Of a stretch of 64,000 bases of DNA, positions 1-9,322 are shown one piece after another (positions within the stretch are counted from its first letter, which is position 1; the number at the start of each line of letters is the position of its first letter). Position numbers and translations under genes: made by a program. The notes under the pieces were generated by a model. It worked only from the letters and a program-made list of their open reading frames with translations, did no database searches and had not been told where the DNA came from. Source of the stretch: JBJXGE01 sp046154185 (GTDB taxonomy: Bacteria > Planctomycetota > UBA8108 > UBA1146 > JAJFFE01). Location of the stretch: contig JBJXGE010000049.1 of the NCBI GenBank assembly GCA_046154185.1, positions 1-64,000 on the forward strand. Reading direction: 5' to 3'.

Positions 1-110
1 AATTTTTTTGACGGCGTTTCCCCCCTAGGGGGGAAGGGACCTCGGATAGAGAGAGCATCCCAAGTTCAGGATCACTGGCTCACACAAACCCGAGCATCGA
101 TGGCTCAATT

Positions 111-254
111 AACCCGGCAATTGACAACGCAGCCTCCGTCCGCGTGCTGGAGAAGCTGGGGCTGCGAGCAGACGGGTTCATTCATGACGGGGGCCTGCAA
201 GTGGCCCGATACATCATCGAGGCAGCGCCCGACGCGCGGTCTTGTGCGTCGTAA
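111..254 (+). pseudogene. C-terminal remnant of a GNAT acetyltransferase
   Basis: The frame reads NAASVRVLEKLGLR, then DGF, then VARYIIE before a TAA stop at 252-254. This is the usual last part of RimJ-type GNAT N-acetyltransferases (N-x-A-S-x-R-V-L-E-K-L-G). In-frame sequence upstream of 111 does not resemble the family, has no ATG, and runs into a stop at 9-11. The N-terminal acetyl-CoA binding part is therefore missing within the window. I read it as a decayed or truncated gene. A frameshifted full-length gene starting left of the window cannot be excluded. Confidence 0.55.
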
Positions 255-368
255 GAGATGAACATGCGTATCTTGCGCCGCGAACTCCGCACACGCATGG
301 ATGCGAGCGTCGAGCGAGTTAAGCCAGCCCGATCGCGCTCGAGCGTCTCGTAGAATTTAGTTAGGGCT

Positions 369-857
369 ATGCCGCCATTCACCTGCACAACTTGTGGCCA
401 AGAGCATACCGACCTGCCTCACATCGGCTCTGCCGCGCCGTTTCAATGAGCGGATGTGTTGACCAAGGACGCGAACAGCCTCTTGACTGAAGACCTCTGC
501 ATCATCGAAGGTCGCGACTTCTTTGTTCGCGGAGTTATCGAGATTCCGGTGCATGACTTTGAGCATGAGTTTGGCTGGGGCGTTTGGGTGTCGCACAAGA
601 AGGAGAATTTTGAAACTTATCGCGAGCACTTTGACGCCGCTTCGATGGGTCCCTTCTTCGGCTGGCTTTGCACCAAGATTGACTATTACCCTGAGCCCAC
701 TTTGAATTTGAAGACGATGGCTCACTATCGTGGAGGAGGCATTCGGCCACGGATAGTTCTGGAGGAGTCCGAGCATCCGCTTTATCGTCAGCAGCGAGAT
801 GGCATCTCGTTGTCCGAGGCTTGGAAGATGGTTCACCACTATGAAGGCAAGCCCTGA
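369..857 (+). pseudogene. DUF2199 family gene interrupted by an in-frame TGA
   Basis: From ATG 369 the frame gives a Cys-x-x-Cys N-terminus (FTCTTCGQEHTDLP) typical of DUF2199 proteins. It then meets TGA at 447-449 and continues in the same frame with the family's conserved core: LTEDLCIIEGRDFFVRG, IPV, WGVWVSHKKENF, FGWL, LNLKTM, PRIVLEE, HPL, QRDGI. Both halves align to one family without a frameshift, so a single nonsense change, perhaps of a Trp codon, is the simplest explanation. A shortened product from GTG 456 (133 aa, ending at 857) is possible but would lack the Cys pair. The function of DUF2199 is unknown. Sequencing error and UGA readthrough are the alternatives. Confidence 0.65.
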
Positions 858-980
858 CCATGCGCGGCAGCAAACGTGCTCCAGTTGCAATTCACGCGTC
901 TCGCAGGCCGGGTCGCTGAGCGTAGGTCGTTGGGCAGCGGCGCTCCCGCGGAGGCCGGTCGCGTGTCCTCGAGTTTGCTG

Positions 981-1382
981 ATGTCGAAGAAGCAGTACCT
1001 CGCACTAGTCGCCCTTGTCGTTCGCGACTACGACGAGGCAATTGACTTCTTCACCAAGACACTCGGCTTCGATCTCCGCGAGGACACATTCCTCCCCGAT
1101 GAGGGCAAACGGTGGGTGGTCGTTGCGCCAACCGGAGTGTCCGGCCCTGGGCTGTTGCTCGCCCGTGCTGTGGGCGACAACCAAGTTTCGCGAGTGGGCG
1201 ATCAGACCGGCGGCCGAGTCGCGTTCTTCCTCTACACCGATGACTTCTGGCGCGACTACCGCAAGTATCAGGAGAACGGCGTAGTTTTCGTGCGTGAACC
1301 GAAGGTTGCGAACTACGGCACGGTCGCGGTGTTCCGGGATCTTTACGGCAACCTCTGGGATCTGATCGAACCTCGCAAGTAG
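981..1382 (+). CDS. VOC (glyoxalase/bleomycin-resistance) superfamily protein
   Basis: This is a 133-aa single-domain protein with the two beta-alpha-beta-beta-beta halves of the vicinal oxygen chelate fold. The first half is LALVALVVRDYDEAIDFFTK then TLGF; the second ends VAVFRDLYGNLWDLIEP, the family's closing D-x-x-G-N-x-W-x-L signature. The ATG at 981 is chosen because it precedes the first beta strand directly; longer in-frame extensions have no family match. Members bind a divalent metal and act on small molecules or confer drug resistance, and the substrate cannot be read from sequence. It stands alone, 123 bp after the DUF2199 frame. Confidence 0.85.
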   Translation: MSKKQYLALVALVVRDYDEAIDFFTKTLGFDLREDTFLPDEGKRWVVVAPTGVSGPGLLLARAVGDNQVSRVGDQTGGRVAFFLYTDDFWRDYRKYQENGVVFVREPKVANYGTVAVFRDLYGNLWDLIEPRK

Positions 1383-1401
1383 CGAGACCTGCTGCGTCGT
1401 C

Positions 1402-1468
1402 GCGTTGAATCAGGCGCTTCGAGCGAGTCAACGCCGAGCTGCGCGTCGTGCAGCGGAGCGCAGCTCCG
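1402..1468. repeat. Two hairpins in the gap after the VOC gene
   Basis: First hairpin: arms GCGTTGA (1402-1408) and TCAACGC (1428-1434), with a nested CGCT/AGCG stem (1415-1425). Second hairpin: CGGAGC (1454-1459), loop GCA, GCTCCG (1463-1468). There is no T tract after either. They could end transcription of the VOC gene. Confidence 0.4.
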
Positions 1469-1528
1469 ATTGGCAGAAGCAAGAGTGACCCTGAAGGTGA
1501 CTGTGAGCGGGAGAGGTAAGGCGACGCG

Positions 1529-2068
1529 ATGCCCACTTTTGTAGCGCTGCTGCGCGGCGTCAATGTCGGTAAGGCCAAGCGCGTTCCGATGGCGGAGCTT
1601 CGCGCCTTGCTGGGCGATCTAGGCTACACCGGGGTGTCGACGCTTCTCAACAGCGGGAACGCAGTCTTTAGTGCGACAAAGGGCACGCCCGCAAAGTATG
1701 CCGCGGAAATCGCCGACGCGATTGCCACGAAGCTGAAAGTCGAAGTGCCGGTCATCGTCAAGTCTGCGCAGGATCTCGCTGCGATCGTCGCAGAGAACTC
1801 GCTTGCCAAGAAAGCGCCGGACCATTCGCGCCTCTTGGTCGCCTTCGTTCAGGATGCCAAGGCGTTGGCGGGACTCAGCGCCATCGCGCCGCTTGTCCTT
1901 CCGCCCGAGCAATACGTCATCGGCAAACATGCCGCATACCTGCATTGCGCAGCGGGCATCCTCGAAAGCAAAGCGGGCAAGGCTCTGCTCGGCCACACGT
2001 CAGCAACAACAAGAAACTGGACCACCGTTCTGAAGTTGTCTGCACTGGCGAATGAAGCCGTCGACTAG
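1529..2068 (+). CDS. DUF1697 domain-containing protein
   Basis: The 179-aa protein begins MPTFVALLRGVNVGK and continues MAELRALLGDLGY and LLNSGNAVF, the N-terminal signature of DUF1697. The C-terminal part, with the family's TTRNWTTVLKLSALA block, is also present, so the gene looks full length. A purine-rich GGGAGAGG stretch lies upstream of the ATG. The family is widespread in soil bacteria, usually as a lone gene, and has no established biochemical role. It is 33 bp from the GNAT gene and could be co-transcribed with it. Confidence 0.88.
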   Translation: MPTFVALLRGVNVGKAKRVPMAELRALLGDLGYTGVSTLLNSGNAVFSATKGTPAKYAAEIADAIATKLKVEVPVIVKSAQDLAAIVAENSLAKKAPDHSRLLVAFVQDAKALAGLSAIAPLVLPPEQYVIGKHAAYLHCAAGILESKAGKALLGHTSATTRNWTTVLKLSALANEAVD

Positions 2069-2101
2069 CGCTCGACGACAGCACAGAGAGGGGTTTTCGA
2101 C

Positions 2102-2566
2102 ATGCCAGACGATCCGTCCAACGACATCGCACCGGCGGAGATCCGTCGCGCGCAGATCGCTGACGCCCCCGAGATTGGGCGGCTTGCGGCCGAACTCGGT
2201 TACCCGACCTCCGCGGCGGAAATGACGCGAAGGCTCGCGATCTTGTTGCCGAGCAAGCGGCACCATGTCGCCGTTGCGGTGGGTCGGGATTGCTTGCTTG
2301 GATGGATGCACGTCGAACATCGGACTTCGCTCGAAGGCGGAGAGCGCGCGGAACTCATGGGTCTCGTCGTCGACTCAACGGCGCGACGGTCCGGATTAGG
2401 TCGTCGACTCGTCGCCGCGGCGGAGCGTTGGACGGTCGATCAGGGACTTTCGTCGCTGACGGTGCGTTCGAACGCCGCCCGCGAATCTTCGCATCCGTTT
2501 TACGAGTCGCTCGCTTTCAACCGCACGAAGTCGCAGCACGTTTATAGCAAGGAACTCAGTCGTTGA
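2102..2566 (+). CDS. GNAT family N-acetyltransferase
   Basis: A 154-aa single GNAT domain. The N-terminus IRRAQIADAPEIGRLAAELGY is typical. Motif A reads LMGLVVDSTARRSGLGRRL, which has the R-x-x-G-x-G/A acetyl-CoA pyrophosphate loop (here RSGLGRRL). The C-terminal SSHPFYESLAF with K/S tail matches the last helix and strand. GAGGGG lies about 8 bases before the ATG. The acceptor substrate is not predictable. Intact, unlike the GNAT remnant at the left edge. Confidence 0.88.
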   Translation: MPDDPSNDIAPAEIRRAQIADAPEIGRLAAELGYPTSAAEMTRRLAILLPSKRHHVAVAVGRDCLLGWMHVEHRTSLEGGERAELMGLVVDSTARRSGLGRRLVAAAERWTVDQGLSSLTVRSNAARESSHPFYESLAFNRTKSQHVYSKELSR

Positions 2567-2936
2567 CTCACTTCGCGAGCGAGCCTGCCAAATGAAAGAG
2601 GCGTTTGTTCTTATCGTCGCGATTCAAAGACCGAACCGAGTCTTCGCACCCGGCGTCATGTCATTCCGGAAGGCAGCGGCACGCCGATCGAAGGACGCCG
2701 AGGTCGAATCCATGCATCTAATCCGCACTGGTTACCAACCAATGCACACTCGCTAGCGAAGAACCAAGCGTAACTGTCGATGCTCGCCATCGTCGCATGG
2801 TCCTCGCCTCGCCAAACGCACTTGCACGACATGTTTGTTGTGACCTTGAGGCCGAATTTTTGCGGCTGTTTCGGGTGCAGCGCAAATAGCTAGAATGGCT
2901 TTGCGCGAGCCGTGTGTGCGTGGAAGGACGAAGCGT
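2567..2936. other. Intergenic region before the kinase
   Basis: A 370-bp gap holding no coding sequence I can support. It must carry the kinase promoter, but no clear -35/-10 pair was recognised. Confidence 0.5.
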
Positions 2937-5870
2937 ATGCCATCTGACCGGGAGTGGATCGGCGACTTGGAGCGCCTGTTTGACGAAGCGTGCGCGTTGC
3001 CGGCTGACCGGCAGCGTGAACTTCTCGATCGACGTTGCGAAGGAAATCCACAACTTCGGGCCGAGATCGACCGTTTGCTGCGCTTCTCGGCCGATGATCC
3101 TTCGCTTCTCGACCGCCCGTGCTCGCCGCTGCTAGCGCTCGAAGCGCTGCCGCCGAGCGAGGAGGCGGCAGTGCTGCCAGAAAACGGCTTGATCGGTCCG
3201 TACCGGTTGCTGCGCCTCATCGGCGCCGGCGGGTTTGGCGAAGTCTACCTTGCCGAGCAAAAGCAGCCGATCGAGCGCACCGTCGCCATCAAGCTCGTCA
3301 AGGCCGACTTGAATTCTGCGCAAGTGGTCGCGCGCTTCGAAGTCGAACGGCAAGCGTTGGCGATGATGGATCACCCGAGCATTGCCAAAGTGCTGGACGC
3401 GGGTACGGCGCCATCCGGTCGACCCTATTTCGTGATGGAGCACATCCGCGGCGTGCCGATCACGGCGTATTGTGATGAGAACCGGCTCGATCTCAACGAG
3501 CGCCTCAAACTCTTAGTTGCGGTGTGCCTCGCCGTGCAGCACGCCCATCAAAAGGGCGTGATACACCGTGACCTCAAGCCCTCGAACGTTTTGGTCACGC
3601 TGCGCGACGGGGTCGCGACTCCGGTCGTCATCGATTTTGGCATCGCCAAGGCGCTCGACCGGCCGCTCACTGACCGGTCGCTGCACACGGATATGCGCGT
3701 GTTCATGGGCACGCCCGAATATGTGAGCCCTGAACAAGCAGAGCTATCGGAGCTCAACATCGACACGCGCAGCGATGTCTACGCGCTCGGAGTATTGGCG
3801 TACGAACTCATGACCGGCACGACGCCGCTCGACGCGCAGCAGCTTCGTAGCGCAATGCTCGATGAACTGCGCCGCATGATTAGGGACGTGGATCCTGATC
3901 GTCCCTCTACCCGCCTCAGCAGCTGTCGCAACTCGAACGAAGTCGCCGCGGCTCGACGAACCGATACCCGCACCTTGAGTCGGGCGCTGCGCCGCGACGT
4001 CGACTGGATCGTCATGAAGTGTCTGGAGAAAGATCGCACGCGGCGCTATGACTCGGCGAGCGCGCTCGCCCAGGACATCGAACGTTTCTTGCGGCACGAG
4101 CCGGTGCTGGCCGGACCACCGAGTCTCGGCTATCGACTGCGCAAGTTTGTGCGACGCAATCGACTCATGGTCTCGGCGGCGAGTCTTGTGCTCGCGGCGG
4201 TTACGGTTGGCGCGACGCTCGCCGTATCGGGGTTTCTCGAAGCTCGAGCTGCGCTCGACGTGGCGGAGCGCGAGAAGAATCGGGCGGTCGCGGTGCAGGA
4301 TTTCTTCATCAAACGTATGCTCGAGACGGCCAATCCGAATCTTGGCGGCGGACCCGAAACGCCCGTCATCAAGGTACTGGACTCGGCCGCCCGCGAGCTC
4401 GAGAACACGTTCAAGGATCAGCCGGAGTTCGAAGGCGTGATCCGCGAGACGCTGGCAAAAGCGTACCATCAGCTCGGTCGGTACGACGACGCGCGGGTGC
4501 AGCTCGACCGATCGATTGAAATCGGCGCGACTTTTAGGCGGCTCGCCATACGCGTCCAGGTGCTGAATGCTCTCGGAAAATTCGACGAAGCGATCGCGCT
4601 TGGTGAAGCGACGCTCGCTCGTGCGCACGCTGAACTCGGCTTCGTGCACGGCGACACGGTTCTTGTCGCGTCCGCGTTGGGGAACGTGCTTTGGCGCGCA
4701 GCGCGTAATACCGAGGCCGAAGCCTTGTTGACTCGCGTCGCCGAAGCGGAACGCGTGCGGCACGGCGATCGTAGCTACGAAGTGGGAGTCGCGCTCGGCA
4801 ATTTGGCGCTGGTCAAACGCGCGCAAGACAAGAATGAGGAAGCGGTGCAACTGTACCGGCAGACCATCGAAATCGTCAGCGCGGTGCGCAGTCCTGATCA
4901 CCCCACCGTGTTGACGCAGCAGAACAATCTCGCCGTGGCGCTCGACGAATTGAATAGGGGGGAAGAGGCTGGCGCAATCTATCGCGATGTGTGGGAACGC
5001 CGGCGGCGTGTGCTCGGCGAGACACACCCGTTCACGCTCGCCTCGCTATCGAACGTCGCGCGCAGCTTGCGCGATCAGGGAAGGTTACAAGAAGCCGAGG
5101 AACTGCTGCGGCCAGCCGTCGAAATGCGGCGCTCGCTCGGCGCGGAAGACCTGCATACCCTCCAAGCGACTCGCGAACTGGGGCTCATCCTCAGTAAACG
5201 CGGTTCGCTCGACGAGGCCGAGCGCCTGTTCCACTACGTGCTCGAAGGCTATCAACGCAAACTCGGAGTGCACCCCGAGACCGCGGTTTGCCTGAGCCGC
5301 CTGGGAGTACTGGCGGAGCAGCGGGAGGATTGGTCCGCGGCAAGAACGTGGCATCAACAAAGCTTCGAGATGTTCCTGAGTTGCAATGGTCCGGATCACG
5401 GTGAGACTCTTCGTGCCGAGACGCGAGTCGCGATGAATCTGCGCAAGGCCGGCGAGACTGAGAAACTCCGTCGATGGTACGAAGATCTCGTCGCGCGGCG
5501 ACGCGCGAGCTTCGAGCGGCCCGACGTCTCCGTAGCGATTTCGCGCCGCTACGCGCGCGTATTGCTCAACTGCGAGATTCCCGAACTTCGCGACCCGGTT
5601 GCCGCGCTTGCGGCGGCGCGTCGCGCCGTCGAAATCAATGCCGGCAAGGACGCTACGCTGTTCGAATTGCTGGCCTTCGCGGAGCTTCGCAATGGCGACA
5701 GTGGTGCCGCCGCGGCGGCGCTCGAGCGCGCCTTCGCGCTGCGCGCGCCCGATCTCGAGAAGCGCGCGGTTCTGCTCGCGGGAATTCCGGAGCTATTGAG
5801 TGATGCAACCGACATCAAATTGTTTGAGGAGCGGATTACCGCATTGATTAGGCCTAACGCGAAGAAGTGA
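2937..5870 (+). CDS. Membrane Ser/Thr protein kinase with cytoplasmic Hanks domain and TPR sensor region
   Basis: A 977-aa protein. Residues 1-75 are a helical leader. The Hanks-type kinase domain spans about 88-390: glycine loop IGAGGFGEVYLAE, catalytic Lys119 (VAIKLV), HRDLKPSNVL with Asp212, DFG with Asp233, and GTPEYVSPEQ. A transmembrane helix near 410-435 (VSAASLVLAAVTVGATLAV) follows. The extracytoplasmic part, about 480-850, is a run of kinesin-light-chain-like TPR repeats (for example GRYDDARVQL, GRLQEAEELL, GSLDEAERLF). All kinase residues needed for activity are present. ATG 2937 is preferred to ATG 2895 because GGAAGG lies 9 bases upstream. Partner and signal are unknown; this architecture is common in Planctomycetota and related phyla. 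Confidence 0.93.
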   Translation: MPSDREWIGDLERLFDEACALPADRQRELLDRRCEGNPQLRAEIDRLLRFSADDPSLLDRPCSPLLALEALPPSEEAAVLPENGLIGPYRLLRLIGAGGFGEVYLAEQKQPIERTVAIKLVKADLNSAQVVARFEVERQALAMMDHPSIAKVLDAGTAPSGRPYFVMEHIRGVPITAYCDENRLDLNERLKLLVAVCLAVQHAHQKGVIHRDLKPSNVLVTLRDGVATPVVIDFGIAKALDRPLTDRSLHTDMRVFMGTPEYVSPEQAELSELNIDTRSDVYALGVLAYELMTGTTPLDAQQLRSAMLDELRRMIRDVDPDRPSTRLSSCRNSNEVAAARRTDTRTLSRALRRDVDWIVMKCLEKDRTRRYDSASALAQDIERFLRHEPVLAGPPSLGYRLRKFVRRNRLMVSAASLVLAAVTVGATLAVSGFLEARAALDVAEREKNRAVAVQDFFIKRMLETANPNLGGGPETPVIKVLDSAARELENTFKDQPEFEGVIRETLAKAYHQLGRYDDARVQLDRSIEIGATFRRLAIRVQVLNALGKFDEAIALGEATLARAHAELGFVHGDTVLVASALGNVLWRAARNTEAEALLTRVAEAERVRHGDRSYEVGVALGNLALVKRAQDKNEEAVQLYRQTIEIVSAVRSPDHPTVLTQQNNLAVALDELNRGEEAGAIYRDVWERRRRVLGETHPFTLASLSNVARSLRDQGRLQEAEELLRPAVEMRRSLGAEDLHTLQATRELGLILSKRGSLDEAERLFHYVLEGYQRKLGVHPETAVCLSRLGVLAEQREDWSAARTWHQQSFEMFLSCNGPDHGETLRAETRVAMNLRKAGETEKLRRWYEDLVARRRASFERPDVSVAISRRYARVLLNCEIPELRDPVAALAAARRAVEINAGKDATLFELLAFAELRNGDSGAAAAALERAFALRAPDLEKRAVLLAGIPELLSDATDIKLFEERITALIRPNAKK

Positions 5871-5943
5871 CCGAGAACTCAGCTTCACGGTGGCGCGCCG
5901 CGAGACGAGATTCGCGTCGCTCGTGAGTCGAAGGGAAAACCCC

Positions 5944-6243
5944 ATGCCCGCGCACGAGATGATCGCAGTCGAGAACATCAATGTCCCGGGTCGCGCGTCC
6001 AACGTGAACGCCGAAAAATACCGCGCCATGCGGAAGGCGTTGCTCGCCGTGTTGCCAAAGCGATCGCCCGGACTCACGCAGGAGGAAATGGTCCACGCCG
6101 TGGTGCCGTGTTTGCCGGACGCGCTCTGGCCCGGCGGCCAGAAAGCGAGATGGTGGATCAAGACCGTGCAACTCGATCTCGAAGCCAAGTCGCTGATCCG
6201 GCGGGACAAGAATAGTAAGCCCTTGCGGTGGGTCAGGCAGTAG
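5944..6243 (+). CDS. DUF6958 family small protein
   Basis: A 99-aa protein with the pattern VENINVPGRASNVNAEKY, LLAVLP, GLTQEEM, then a P-G-G-x-K-A-x-W-W-x-K-T-V-Q-L-D-L-E block and a closing PLRW. I recognise this as DUF6958, a small helical family of unknown function that resembles winged-helix proteins. The internal ATG 5944 is preferred because the family starts here and the upstream extension is Arg-rich without similarity. It sits 73 bp after the kinase on the same strand; a functional link is not shown. Confidence 0.75.
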   Translation: MPAHEMIAVENINVPGRASNVNAEKYRAMRKALLAVLPKRSPGLTQEEMVHAVVPCLPDALWPGGQKARWWIKTVQLDLEAKSLIRRDKNSKPLRWVRQ

Positions 6244-6316
6244 AGTCGCGTTTTTCATCGTCAGTTTGCGAGCGACGCGGTGCGCGTCATCGAGATCGAT
6301 TCCTGAGGAGATCATC

Positions 6317-6697
6317 ATGAAGCAACCGCAGACGTACCCGTACGCAACGTTCCTCGACGTGAAGTTTCCGGCGCTCACGAAGGTCGATGTGCCCGCGCTC
6401 GTCGCGGCGTGTCAGGATCGCTGGTACAACCAGACGCTCTGCAAAGTCAACGACTCGGTCGTTCGTCTCGGCGTCATGCAGGGCGAGTATCACTGGCACA
6501 AGCACGACAACGATGACGAGTTCTTCTTTGTCCTTGAAGGACACTTCATCATCGATCTCGAAGGTCGGTCCATCGACCTTCAACCCCAGGAGGGATTCGT
6601 TGTCCCGCGAGGCGTTGTTCACCGAACCCGCGCTCCACAGCGCGCGGTGATCTTGATGATGGAAACGGCGGCAATCGTACCCACGGGCGATGTTTGA
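6317..6697 (+). CDS. Cupin domain protein
   Basis: A 126-aa single cupin barrel. Motif 1 is GEYHWHKHDNDDEFFFVLEG, giving the metal-binding pattern H-x-H-x(6)-E. Motif 2 is P-x-G-x-x-H in VVPRGVVHRTRAP. This is a complete metal-binding set. GAGGAG lies 6-8 bases before ATG 6317. Small stand-alone cupins of this type include isomerases and sensors; the substrate cannot be told. Confidence 0.88.
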   Translation: MKQPQTYPYATFLDVKFPALTKVDVPALVAACQDRWYNQTLCKVNDSVVRLGVMQGEYHWHKHDNDDEFFFVLEGHFIIDLEGRSIDLQPQEGFVVPRGVVHRTRAPQRAVILMMETAAIVPTGDV

Positions 6698-6802
6698 GGT
6701 GTATCGGAAAACACTTGCTGAGGCAGTCGAGGAAGAAAGACCAGATCGAACGCGTAAACGCGTTGTTGTTGAAAGCGCGGCTCGCTGCGAGTCGTTTCGA
6801 AA

Positions 6803-7804
6803 GTGGGAATTGACGGCGTGCGACTCCTTATCCTCGGTGGCACTCAATTCGTCGGTCGGCACATCGCGGAGGCCGCGCTGGCTCGCGGACATCGGGTGAG
6901 CATCGTGAATCGAGGCGTCACGCGGGACGAGCTGCCGCCCGACGTGGAACGGATTCGCGGGGATCGCGACGCGGGAGCTGCGTGTCTCGAGTCGCTCAGA
7001 GGTCGCACGTGGGATGCGTGTGTCGATGTGAGCGGCTACACCGCGCGGCAGGTTCGACCGAGTGCGGAGTTCCTCCGCACGATGGTGAACCGCTACGTGT
7101 TTATCAGCGCCGTCAGTGTCTACGGTGACCCGCGCGACGCGCCCGTCACCGAGGACTGCCCGCGAATCCCAGCCGCGAGCGAAGACGTGACGGAAGTGAA
7201 CGGCGACACGTACGGTGCGCTCAAGGTCACGTGCGAAAACATCGTCGAGCAAGTTTACGGCGCTCGGTCGACGCTGCTGCGCCCACAGATTGTCGCGGGG
7301 CCGCACGATCCCTACGACCGGTTTTCGTATTGGGTTCGACGGGCGACCCAACCCGGGCCGATGCTCGCGCCCGGCGACGGCACGGACCACGTGCAATGCA
7401 TCGACGCGCGCGATCTCGCGCGGTTTGTTTTGTCGGTGATCGCCGACAATCGCAGTGGACGCTTCAATCTCGTTGGCCCGCGACTGACGTGGAGCGAGTT
7501 CATGACGGCGCTCGGTGCGAAGGACATCGTTTGGGTCGCCGCGAAGATCATCCAAGCCGCCCGTGTGAAAGAGGATGAGCTTCCGCTCTATCGACCCGCG
7601 GGCGGAGCACGCAGCAGTCTGATGCACGTGAGCAACGAGCGCGCAATCGGCGCCGGATTGAAGCTGAGCGCGCCCGCGCTGACGATGCGAGACACGAGGG
7701 AGTGGCTTCGCACGAGCGAGTTGATCTCCGCGCTGAGTCCCGAGCGGGAGGCGGAGTTGCTCAGACTCGCGCGCGCCGAAGCGGGCGTGCAACGCGACCC
7801 TTAG
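6803..7804 (+). CDS. NAD-dependent epimerase/dehydratase (extended SDR)
   Basis: A 333-aa protein. The Rossmann start LLILGGTQFVGRHIAE carries the G-x-x-x-F-x-G nucleotide-binding motif of atypical extended SDRs. The expected active-site Y-x-x-x-K appears as YGALK near residue 135, inside DTYGALKVTCE, with an upstream serine in FISAVSVYGD. The C-terminal half forms the substrate domain. Start is GTG 6803 or GTG 6818; the second would begin at VRLLILGG. The substrate is probably a nucleotide sugar or an RNA-like partner as in related plant CSP41 proteins, but this cannot be settled here. Confidence 0.87.
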   Translation: MGIDGVRLLILGGTQFVGRHIAEAALARGHRVSIVNRGVTRDELPPDVERIRGDRDAGAACLESLRGRTWDACVDVSGYTARQVRPSAEFLRTMVNRYVFISAVSVYGDPRDAPVTEDCPRIPAASEDVTEVNGDTYGALKVTCENIVEQVYGARSTLLRPQIVAGPHDPYDRFSYWVRRATQPGPMLAPGDGTDHVQCIDARDLARFVLSVIADNRSGRFNLVGPRLTWSEFMTALGAKDIVWVAAKIIQAARVKEDELPLYRPAGGARSSLMHVSNERAIGAGLKLSAPALTMRDTREWLRTSELISALSPEREAELLRLARAEAGVQRDP

Positions 7805-7887
7805 AGCTGCTGAAGTTCATTCGACACGCGCGTCTTGTCGCGATACTGTCCGAGTGCGTCGCGCGCACATGGGCTTCGGCGCGATTT

Positions 7888-8775
7888 CTATGCGCCCACG
7901 CGCGCCGCAATCTCATCGCCCGTCGCACCGACTCGCACCGCAAGAAAGTCATGAGAATAAGGCGGCTCGGATTTTGCCGGGTCGTAGCGCACAAGCCGCA
8001 TGCGGAAGTAACACTTCGGAATCGACAAGAACCGATATCCCAGCTCGCGTAAGAATTCGATCGTGGGGTGATGCTGCGGCGCAACATCCGTATCATTGAG
8101 CTCGAATAGTATCGCATCCGGCGGTCGCGACTCGAATAGCGACCTCGCGCCGTTGAAAACCTGCGGCTCAAATCCTTCGACGTCAATCTTCAGCAGGCGA
8201 ATTGCATCCATACCCGGCTGTGTGGAGAATTCGGCGAGCCTCTTGATCGGCACTCGGATCTTGCTCGTCGCGTTTCCCATGCGCACAAAAGATGCTCGCC
8301 CCGCGTGATGCTCAGGCACCCAAAGCTCGAGTTCGCCGTCTTCCGCGCCAAGCGCCACTCGATGCAAGTGGATGTTGCGAAGTCCATTGCGGACGATGGA
8401 TTGCTCGAGCAGTCCTAACAGCTGCGGGATGGGTTCGAACGCGTGGACACGTCCGCTGGGGCCCACTAACCGTGCAAGCTGCAGCGCGATGAGCCCCAGA
8501 TTTGCGCCGATATCGACGACATTGTCCCCCGGCCGAACGATTCGCTTGCAGACCCACGAAACCTTGCGGTCCAAGTCGCCGACAAAGTACATCGCGCGAC
8601 CGATGTAATCGTCAAGCGGCACCAATGCGCGCGCTCCGCCGGTGATGGTCGCCCAGCCGAGTTCGCTCGTTCGGCCCGAGAGCTTTTGGATGATTTTTGA
8701 GTTTGCGAACGTCCCACAACCGGAGTAGAGCGGGTAAAGCCGAGTCAATACCGCGACGAGTCGTTGGCGTAGCAA
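7888..8775 (-). CDS. FkbM family SAM-dependent methyltransferase
   Basis: A 295-aa protein. The SAM motif VVDIGANLGLIALQLA, acidic post-motif loop VHAFEPIPQL, LKIDVEGFEPQVF and the closing ILFELN are the diagnostic FkbM blocks (D-x-G-A-N, F-E-P, K-I-D-V-E-G). FkbM enzymes O-methylate sugars, lipids or polyketides. No glycan or natural-product genes flank it, so the substrate is unknown. It is transcribed divergently from the secreted dehydrogenase at 9323, with 547 bp between them. Confidence 0.9.
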   Translation of the reverse strand: MLRQRLVAVLTRLYPLYSGCGTFANSKIIQKLSGRTSELGWATITGGARALVPLDDYIGRAMYFVGDLDRKVSWVCKRIVRPGDNVVDIGANLGLIALQLARLVGPSGRVHAFEPIPQLLGLLEQSIVRNGLRNIHLHRVALGAEDGELELWVPEHHAGRASFVRMGNATSKIRVPIKRLAEFSTQPGMDAIRLLKIDVEGFEPQVFNGARSLFESRPPDAILFELNDTDVAPQHHPTIEFLRELGYRFLSIPKCYFRMRLVRYDPAKSEPPYSHDFLAVRVGATGDEIAARVGA

Positions 8776-9322
8776 TACACAGCTCCTTCATTGAAGCGCG
8801 CAAACTTATCAACTACTGCTTTTGGAGTCTAGATCGACGCTCATCGAGTGACCACGCGCCGACGACGGTGACGCAACTCAATCGGGCAAGTCTGTTGGGG
8901 CAGCAGTCTCAGCGGTCGAAGATTTCTTATCGTCGGTGCGCGATGACGAGTCTTTGATCCCGCTCGAAGGTTCCGCCGGTTGAAATGTTTGCCGACTTCG
9001 CGCGCGCCGCCCTTAGGCACTGCCTCGAAATTTCCAATCGATCCACCGATCTCCAAATCTTTCATTCCACGTTGCTCGAGTCCTGGCTCGACATACGAAG
9101 ATCTCCAATTCTAGGAAGTTCAGAGGAGAGATTCGCACGCTTTGGAACGCAACCGCGCGGCAGTGTCGGATCCTCGGGCAATTTGCCGAGAACAAAAAGC
9201 CGCGTAACTGCGCCAACTGTGGCAGCATGAACCGTCATTCGGTATGCTCCTCTTCGTAGGTTTTGAAGCAGGTTCTGAAAACCCGCCCGGCTGCGCGCTC
9301 GGCAAACTCCACGAGGTCAAAG
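8776..9322. other. Long divergent intergenic region
   Basis: A 547-bp gap between an FkbM gene and a secreted dehydrogenase on opposite strands. No coding frame here has family similarity or a convincing ribosome site. It should contain two outward promoters; no individual box is clear enough to mark. Confidence 0.45.

Noticed and set aside
1402..1434. A possible integron attC site, given GTTGAAT and the hairpin near small single genes
   Set aside because: No matching RYYYAAC partner or second set of core sites was found, and no integrase is in the window.
3744..5027. A 427-codon minus-strand open frame inside the kinase gene
   Set aside because: Antisense shadow of the kinase-TPR gene with no family resemblance.
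6287..7792. A 501-codon minus-strand open frame over the cupin and epimerase genes
   Set aside because: Arg/His-rich composition without domains; the sense strand holds two clear enzymes.
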